Shown here: positions 57,391-64,000 of the stretch, one piece after another | How positions within the stretch are numbered: position 1 is the first letter of the stretch | How the letters are laid out: each line of letters begins with the position of its first letter | From: Lytechinus variegatus | Lineage: Eukaryota; Echinodermata; Echinoidea; Temnopleuroida; Toxopneustidae | Assembly (NCBI RefSeq): GCF_018143015.1 | Contig: NC_054749.1 | Location: 32,172,911-32,236,910 of the forward strand | Direction: 5' to 3' | DNA length: 64,000 nucleotides | Notes under the pieces: model-generated | Told to the model about the DNA's origin: nothing | Databases searched by the model: none | The model's input: only the letters and a program-made list of their open reading frames with translations | Position numbers and translations under genes: made by a program

Positions 57391-60300
57391 AGATGAAATT
57401 TTAAAAATCTTGAAAGTGTGTGACACCATCAGTTCTGTCCTTTTGCATAATAACCACCATGTCTCTATAAATAGTACGTGACATTAAGTGAAATTTCATC
57501 CAATTTTCATGAAAAATTCATCACTTTGCTCATTTGGTGTTTCTCTTTTTAATGATTGTTCTTCTGTGTAGATTTTTCCTTTACTGTCATCTTTAACTGG
57601 AACATGCTTTCATTGATTTTCATAAAGGGAAAAGAAGTTGTGTTTTTGCTCCATTGTTAAAATTATATTTAAAAGAGGGAATTTTATTATGTACTTATAT
57701 TTTTTATCAAAGAGATTATTGTATCAGTGATCTTATAGATTATAAAAAACACCTCTTTTATATCATCTAAATATTTGTACACATGCTTCCATTGAGAGTT
57801 TTTTAAAAGAGTTTTTACTTTTAACCTCTTTTTACTCTTTACCTTAACAATAGAGAACGTTTAATACAGCTAATCTTAAAAGCTGCTTAAAGCTTTTATT
57901 AAACCTAAAGCCTAATCTGGTCATATGATGAAAAGAGTAAGCAGATGAGCAGATTGGGAAAGATTTAAGATTCAGGTAAATGGGAACTTTTAAGATAAAA
58001 AAACATATTTATTGATGGAAAATGTCAAGATGATTAATTTTTAACCATTGGATTCATTGTCAAAATATTTATATAATAGATAAAGCATGTCTTGTGAAAA
58101 AAATGTTCCAGAGATCATGAGCAAAGTTTTTTAAAGAAATTTTTATGAATAGAATAAAAATCTGCAATATGTATGCTTTCACTCTATTTTGGTCTGGCTT
58201 TGTATCGCTATCTAGAGTTTCTTGGTTGGGGCTCATTTATAGGGGTTGAAGGTTTTTAAGAAACCATGTGGAAATTTATAATATGTAGATATAGGTTAAA
58301 GTTTTTAAGAAATCATGTGGAAATATGTAAATACCATATATAGGTAGGTTTGATCATTTCAATTATTTTACAATTACACTCATTTGTACAGGTGTACATG
58401 ATTTGCAATGGAAATATTGACTAGGATACAAGTAAATTCTGAAAAAATGCAACTGCATTCATTTCAAATGTGAAAGGACTCACAATCAGTCTCTTCCTCC
58501 TCCCCCCACCCTTGGGGCTTGAGGTACATGTATAGGCCTACATGTGATTGGGGCTCCATTGGTGATAAAGATGGCTTCTACTATGGCTTTGCTATTATCA
58601 TCCTCTTTTGATGAGATTAGACTGTGTCCACTCTCCAGGCTTAGAATACAAGAGATGTTTCACCGTGAGCCTGATATGGCATGAGCTCTAGCTGATCATC
58701 AATTCAAGAAAAAACCAAGATAAATGGTCTATTTCATGAACCCCGTTCCAATCAGCCAAAATTAGGACAATGTTGGCTTCTGCATAGAATGCGAATACAG
58801 AGAATGATTTGTACATGCTTATCTCATATATGACTCAGGCCTTAGATTTGGATATTTAGGTCAAGGTCATTTTCAAAGGGTCATGATTTATATAAGAGCC
58901 CAAATTGGAAAAAAAAAATTAAAAGGGCACCAAACATAGAGATGCATTGAGGACAATAAAAAAAAAGGATCCTTGGCTTTGGCCATGGATGACCTTTGAT
59001 TAATTGAAATATGACATACTGTACATCTGCCAATCAGCAGGCTCATTCATTAATAAATGTGCTAAACATGTACTGCTGCATTGCATCAAAATATATATAT
59101 TTACTTGGGTTTGTAATGGGATCAAATAAAAGGTAAAGTCCAGAGAAATTCATTTAGTATTCTAATGATAAGGATAATAATTAAAAAAAATAAATTAGGT
59201 GCTTTGTTCAAAAGTTAGATTGTTATATAGAAAGCGCATGAAAAGAAAAAGAAAGGAACAAAGAATGAACAATATGACTAGGGAAAATAACAACAACAAA
59301 AAAGAATGTAAACATCATTATGACAATTGATTAGACACACATTTCTAGACAAAATCGGTAAATATACAGCTTAAATGCAAAGGGTCAATTTTCAAAAGAT
59401 CTACTTCTTGCAAAATTTTTCATTGCATCAGGCTTTTAAACTCAAGCTTAGTCCAAAAGAGTTTCCCTGGATCAAAATCAGGTTCTGTAGAAACCTGGCT
59501 GATGACGAGAAGCCTACTGCCAAAGAGCTGTAGTATTAAACTGAAGAAGGGAACTGAGTGGATAATTCCTCATGTACTAGCCCTGTGGGTTGTTTGGGGA
59601 TTTTCTTCAAACATAATTGCATCTTGGCAATATGGAATCCTTACAACAAATAAAAGAAATCTCAGGTTGTTTTCACCTCAACCTTTGTCTGATTATCCCC
59701 TTTACCGTCACCCAGCCTTGTTATTTCTACTCCCCCCCGTCACTGTATTTCAGAAAACGAAAATCTAATCTTGAATTAAATTCTACCTAACAATCTTAAC
59801 AGAGAATTTCACTTCTGGCAAAAAGCTACACCCGCTCTCATTCTATCTCTCTTCATTTTTTAAAAAATGTTCATCTTCATCTTCCCTGTCTCGTTTTAAT
59901 GTTTTAAGATGCTGATAAAACAATTTCTTAGAATTTTAACAAAAAATATATCTCATTCTGTCTAATGTTCTTTATTTCACATCTTTTCTTTAATTCTATT
60001 TCTCCCTCTTCTTTCTTCTACCATCTCTCTCTCTCCCTCTCCCTGCTTGTTATTGTACCTCTTTGCTCATCAGACCACTTACCTACACAGTATTTTATTT
60101 TTTTTACTATGTTTATGTAATGTCATTGTCACAGTTTATACTATTGTAAACAAACCACCTAAGCAGAGTGAGAACATGGTCTTGAAAAGGTCTAGAAGAC
60201 ACCCACATCCACCACAGCATCTACCAGATAAATGACAAGAAAGGCCAAACAGTGCCCCTTCCCTTCCCCCATCCTTTTTAATTTGGTCCTTGGCTCATCC

Positions 60301-61105
60301 CGATCAATATGCATTTGTTATGCAAATGAGCTCCTAGCCCAAGACTGTCGGCTTGCGGTGAATGGGGGAAGACAAAACCAGCAGATAAAAAATCATTATG
60401 ATCAAACAGTTGGGTAATAGTCCACTCACAAGGGAGGGGTGTGCAGGTTGATTATATTGCGATGGTAATTATTTCAATTAATTGTAAAAAACTCTTAGGA
60501 ATTCAAAGATTTGAAGATGCTGTCGTGTGATCTCCTTGAGGATTGCCATTTAGAGACAGTTAAGCCTCACAGAAATCTTCTTAGTGGTGTTGAGAAGGAG
60601 CTGCTTCAAAAGGCTGCTGTTTGGCAGCTTATCCTGTCGAGGCGATGAACCATTCCTTGGATCCTCGTTATAGTGGTTGCGTCCCATCGATTGTAAAACT
60701 CTCCCCCCACACACAAATGTGCAAAGCTGGACTTCTCAATTGCCTGCTACTTACTCTGCATTTGTTGATTTTTCTGAAACAATTGTGGTAATTCAAGCCA
60801 TCTGTGGATTTCTTATTCAGTGGAATACATTATGTGAATACATAGCTTTGACGTGATATACTGTGAGTATCTAAATTTCAATTTGTACTGATACCTGTTA
60901 ATGAAAAGAGTTGTGGTTTTTCTTAAACATGTGATGGGATGGGTAAATAGCTTGTTTGGTGGTCACTCCGGTTTATGTCAGTTATGTGGATCAATACTTT
61001 AAAAAGTTGAGTTTTGCAAAATGCAGGTACATGTAGATATAATGAAAAAAAATGGCTTTTATATTTGTGTGATACATTATATTTTCTGTTTCATTCTCTT
61101 TCCAG
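57391..61105. other. Noncoding upstream of the potassium channel gene
   Basis: This region holds a short tandem duplication (58250-58335, TTTTTAAGAAA-CATGTGGAAAT) and AT-rich sequence. Upstream untranslated exons of the channel gene may lie here, but I cannot place them. Confidence 0.4.
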
Positions 61106-61106
61106 G
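61099..61106 (+). other. Splice acceptor before the channel coding exon
   Basis: CTCTTTCCAG|GCCTAC follows a pyrimidine-rich run about 110 bp upstream of the start codon. This implies at least one upstream noncoding exon. Confidence 0.6.
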
Positions 61107-61216
61107 CCTACAAGCCACTCTGGACCTGTTACTCAATAGTGTTTTAGAGTTGTTCGACCATACACGGAGGATTTCAAATTTAAAAGGACAAAGGAGAATA
61201 TTGATTTGGGTGTCCA

Positions 61217-62596
61217 ATGGGTACAAGACCTAACGGACAAAAGCCCTCGTATGGGGAGGCAGTTAACATGGCTGACTCGGCCAATACCAGCTTTGCAAGT
61301 GATTATGGCAACCACAATGACTCCAAGACCCTTGTTCTCCAGGGTCAGAACCATGTTGTATCTAATCACATTGCAGGCAACCATGTTGTAGGCAACTTCA
61401 ACAACCTCGCAGCAGAGTCCATGAAGTCATATGCTTCATCCACAACAGAGGTCTCAATGAGACATCACATTCCGAAGAGACGGAGACTTGTGGAGAAGAA
61501 CGGTCGCTGCAATGTTGAGTTTGAGAGCAAGGCAAAGCACTGGCGGCTTCAATTCTTCAAGGATATCTTCACAACTTCAGTGGATATGCCATGGAGATGG
61601 AACATCATCATGGTATGTCTTGGATTTCTCATCAGTTGGTTGGTGTTTGCTGGAATATATTATGCCATTGCCTGGGGTAGAGGAGACTTTGATCAGCTAG
61701 ACAACTCAGAATGGTCACCTTGCTTCCGTAACTTCTACAACTGGAATTCAGCGTTGCTCTACAGCATTGAGGCGCAAACGACGATAGGTTTCGGGTTCCG
61801 TTGCCCAACGGAGCAGTGTCCGGAGGCCATCGTGTTCCTTGTTGTCCAAGTCCTGCTTGCCAACTTCCTGGAGGCATTCATCATCGGTGCCTTCATTGCC
61901 AAATTCTCCCGACCAAAGATGCGAGCAAGTACCCTGCTCTTCAGCAAGACTGCCTGCATCACCAAGCAAGATGGAAGATTATGTCTTATCTTCAGGATAG
62001 GTGACCTACGACAGAAAAGCCAGATCGTAGAGGGTCACATCAGGTTACAGCTAATCAAACACCATGTCACACAGGAAGGAGCATGTTTTCCGTACAAAAT
62101 CTTTGATTTGAACATCGGCCATGAATTTGGCCTTGACCGCATCTTTCTGGTGTGGCCACTCACAATATGCCATGTCATCGACAGTAAAAGTCCCCTGTAT
62201 GAGATATCAAGAGACAGTCTTCCTGGAGCTGAGTTTGAGATTGTTGCCATCCTTGAGGGTATTGTAGAGTCCACAGGGACCACCACTCAAGCAAGGACTT
62301 CCTACCTCCCAGATGAAATCATGTGGGGGTATGATTTTGAGAACATCATCTTTGATAACGATGGAATGCATTTCATTGACTTTGAACGCTTCAACCATCT
62401 GACTGAGGTGCCTGCCTTTACCCATCTTAGTCCAAAGGAATACTATGAAGAGGTGAGGCGGCAGAACCCAAATGGTGATGGACCAATTTGGGCAGAGCGG
62501 AAGGAAAGTACCTGCAGCGCTACGACCAGTACGCCGGTCAAAAAGCAGTCTTCTTTCAGAAGATCGAGACAGATTGAGTTTGAGTCAAGGCTGTGA
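61217..62596 (+). CDS. Inward-rectifier potassium channel (Kir family)
   Basis: The 459-residue protein has a basic N-terminal segment (RRRLVEKNGRCNV, about 88-100), membrane helix M1 (about 129-153) and a pore loop with filter TTIGFG (188-193; Phe replaces the usual Tyr). Extracellular Cys169 and Cys201 match the conserved disulfide pair. M2 (about 204-228) has Glu219 at the position that controls rectification (Asp in Kir2.1, Glu in Kir4.1). The FSRPK segment after M2 matches the PIP2-binding site, and the cytoplasmic domain keeps VEGH (Glu272), SPLYEIS, FEIVAILEGIVESTGTTTQ and the YLPDEIMWGYDF region. The C-terminus FESRL fits a class I PDZ ligand. The coding region is in one exon, preceded by a TTTCCAG acceptor at about 61106, so the 5' leader is spliced. 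It tetramerises in the plasma membrane to set resting potential; the subtype cannot be named confidently. Confidence 0.95.
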   Translation: MGTRPNGQKPSYGEAVNMADSANTSFASDYGNHNDSKTLVLQGQNHVVSNHIAGNHVVGNFNNLAAESMKSYASSTTEVSMRHHIPKRRRLVEKNGRCNVEFESKAKHWRLQFFKDIFTTSVDMPWRWNIIMVCLGFLISWLVFAGIYYAIAWGRGDFDQLDNSEWSPCFRNFYNWNSALLYSIEAQTTIGFGFRCPTEQCPEAIVFLVVQVLLANFLEAFIIGAFIAKFSRPKMRASTLLFSKTACITKQDGRLCLIFRIGDLRQKSQIVEGHIRLQLIKHHVTQEGACFPYKIFDLNIGHEFGLDRIFLVWPLTICHVIDSKSPLYEISRDSLPGAEFEIVAILEGIVESTGTTTQARTSYLPDEIMWGYDFENIIFDNDGMHFIDFERFNHLTEVPAFTHLSPKEYYEEVRRQNPNGDGPIWAERKESTCSATTSTPVKKQSSFRRSRQIEFESRL

Positions 62597-62643
62597 CTAG
62601 ACAGAGGAACTTTATAAAAAGGAATATTTGAAAAAAATAACAG

Positions 62644-62654
62644 GTAAGAATAAA
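62644..62654 (+). promoter_or_regulatory. Overlapping splice-donor-like and poly(A)-signal sequences
   Basis: CAG|GTAAGA (GT at 62644) lies 5 bases before AATAAA (62649-62654), about 50 bp after the channel stop codon. The AATAAA could end a very short 3' UTR, or U1 binding at the donor could suppress it. Confidence 0.4.
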
Positions 62655-62659
62655 ACACA

Positions 62660-64000
62660 TTCCATGTCATCAATGCCTATTCAACAATTAAAACGGTCAT
62701 TGATTTTTCTCTTCTGATGATTTCTACAAGAAGCATGAGATAAATTTGTAGGAAGAAACTCCAAATACTGATTCAGATTTAAGAAGGGGTAAAAAAAAAT
62801 TATCCATATTTAATCCGTTGTCATTTCCCAGTCTCAAATTTATTATGAACCAGTTATTTTATTGTCATTTTTAAAATCAAATTAGGAAAGCAGAATTACA
62901 ATCATGCATATCTATATTACATTTGAACTATAAAACAATTGAAAAAAAATATATTAAAATATAAATGAATAAAAATATCCCATTGATCTTCAACACTGTT
63001 TTTCCTGTTATGATAGGATTCCAAATAAGTTACAAAAGAAATACATTTATTAAATAACCATATATTAATCACTTTTATTTCTCCTTTATAGATAGGGGTT
63101 TAGAATCATAAATTAGTTTCATGAAATAAAACCAACTCAAGTACCTTGAAAGATGTTCTATACTGTACATAGATACAAGTACGACCATGATCTGCATTGA
63201 AAAGGAATTAATAGTACATTAGGAGCTGATTGGCTTAGTCACAGCTAAATTCATAGGCTTTAATTGCCTCAGAAAAGATTTGGGTGAGGTAATAAGGTGT
63301 ACAGTTGATAGTGTCTACAATTTAATTAGTAGTCCTAGTCTTTGATGCAGTGATAAATTCTTGTAATAAGTAGTCTCATGATCCCAGCACCAGCGCCCTT
63401 TCCATGAAACCTAAAATTTGCAAGTGACAACCTATTGTTATAAGCTACTAAAATGGTGTATTTTGATTGGTCAAAAGTTTGTCATCAATTTCAGGATAAT
63501 TTGTTATTGATAATGATTTTGATTGATGAGAATTTTCTGGGTTAAATCCTTTGAACTAAAAATAGAAATCACTGGGAGTAGCTGAGGAGGTCTTGGGTTG
63601 ACTGAGCTTTCTATAGATATTATAGAGGGCAATATGAAGTAAATGATCTTCATTTGCTTCCAATTATCTATTAGAACATTTGATGTTTTATGATTGTGTC
63701 CACTATACGTGGATCAAATGTTAAGTCAATTAAAAAAGTTATTTTCTTCATATATGTAGTGGGGTAGGCTATATCAGCATTGATGCAACTGTACCATAAA
63801 AGAAGATGATTTACAGTAAAGAAAGTGATGCTGCAAGTCTTCACTTTGTAGATGATATTTATAAATTGTCATTTTAAAAGAAAACCGGAAAAATAATACA
63901 TCATGTTGCATATCACATGACTGTATCTCTTATGACACCGAAAGCTGATTATGTGATTGCAACTCTTTGAAATGACAAATGTGGAATCATTATTTCATTA
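62660..64000. other. Noncoding downstream of the channel gene
   Basis: AT-rich with no recognisable gene. It may be the 3' untranslated region or intergenic DNA. Confidence 0.5.

Noticed and set aside
1..64000. CRISPR arrays, operons, bacterial promoters
   Set aside because: The window is clearly animal nuclear DNA. Repeats lack CRISPR spacing, and genes have spliced structure.

Overview
This is animal nuclear DNA, most likely from an echinoderm and probably a sea urchin. Introns and splice sites are visible, long noncoding stretches separate few real genes, and the density of foldback elements, MITEs and decayed transposases is high. A 5.4-kb element whose inverted termini are arrays of a short GC-rich tandem repeat resembles the TU foldback elements described from sea urchins. 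I recognise two likely host protein genes: an intronless immunoglobulin-like membrane receptor (1374-2651, +) and an inward-rectifier potassium channel with its coding region in one exon (61217-62596, +).

Layout. 1-4056: LINE 3' end, then the Ig-like gene. 4057-9453: TU-like foldback element with a 9-bp target duplication, filled with a GC-rich palindromic motif. 9454-17900: MITE, second LINE 3' end, GGCGCC minisatellite, AT and CT tracts, direct duplications. 17939-33230: a graveyard of DNA transposons and retroelements. It holds four Mutator-like transposase remnants, two piggyBac-like transposases (one split by other insertions), a DIRS-like retroelement, and two further transposase-like families; one of these keeps in-frame splicing. 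34800-47035 (minus strand): a snoRNA host gene. 49559-54283: two non-LTR retrotransposon fragments. 54284-61105: noncoding with MITEs and a fourth LINE 3' end. 61106-64000: potassium channel gene and downstream DNA.

The main discovery is the minus-strand host gene. Short exons (mostly 47-75 nt) with good splice sites alternate with introns, and most introns carry one box C/D snoRNA: two copies of U15 (SNORD15), two copies of a family complementary to a conserved 28S rRNA segment, and four copies of a family complementary to the 28S A-loop region. It resembles vertebrate UHG/GAS5-type genes, in which splicing releases the snoRNAs and the exons look noncoding. Its introns also collected a hAT-type element, a TTAA-type MITE and a tRNA-derived SINE.

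A second theme is RNA structure in retrotransposons: four LINE 3' ends share a hairpin near the 3' terminus whose stem pairing is kept although its sequence changes. All calls come from reading the sequence and were not searched against databases.
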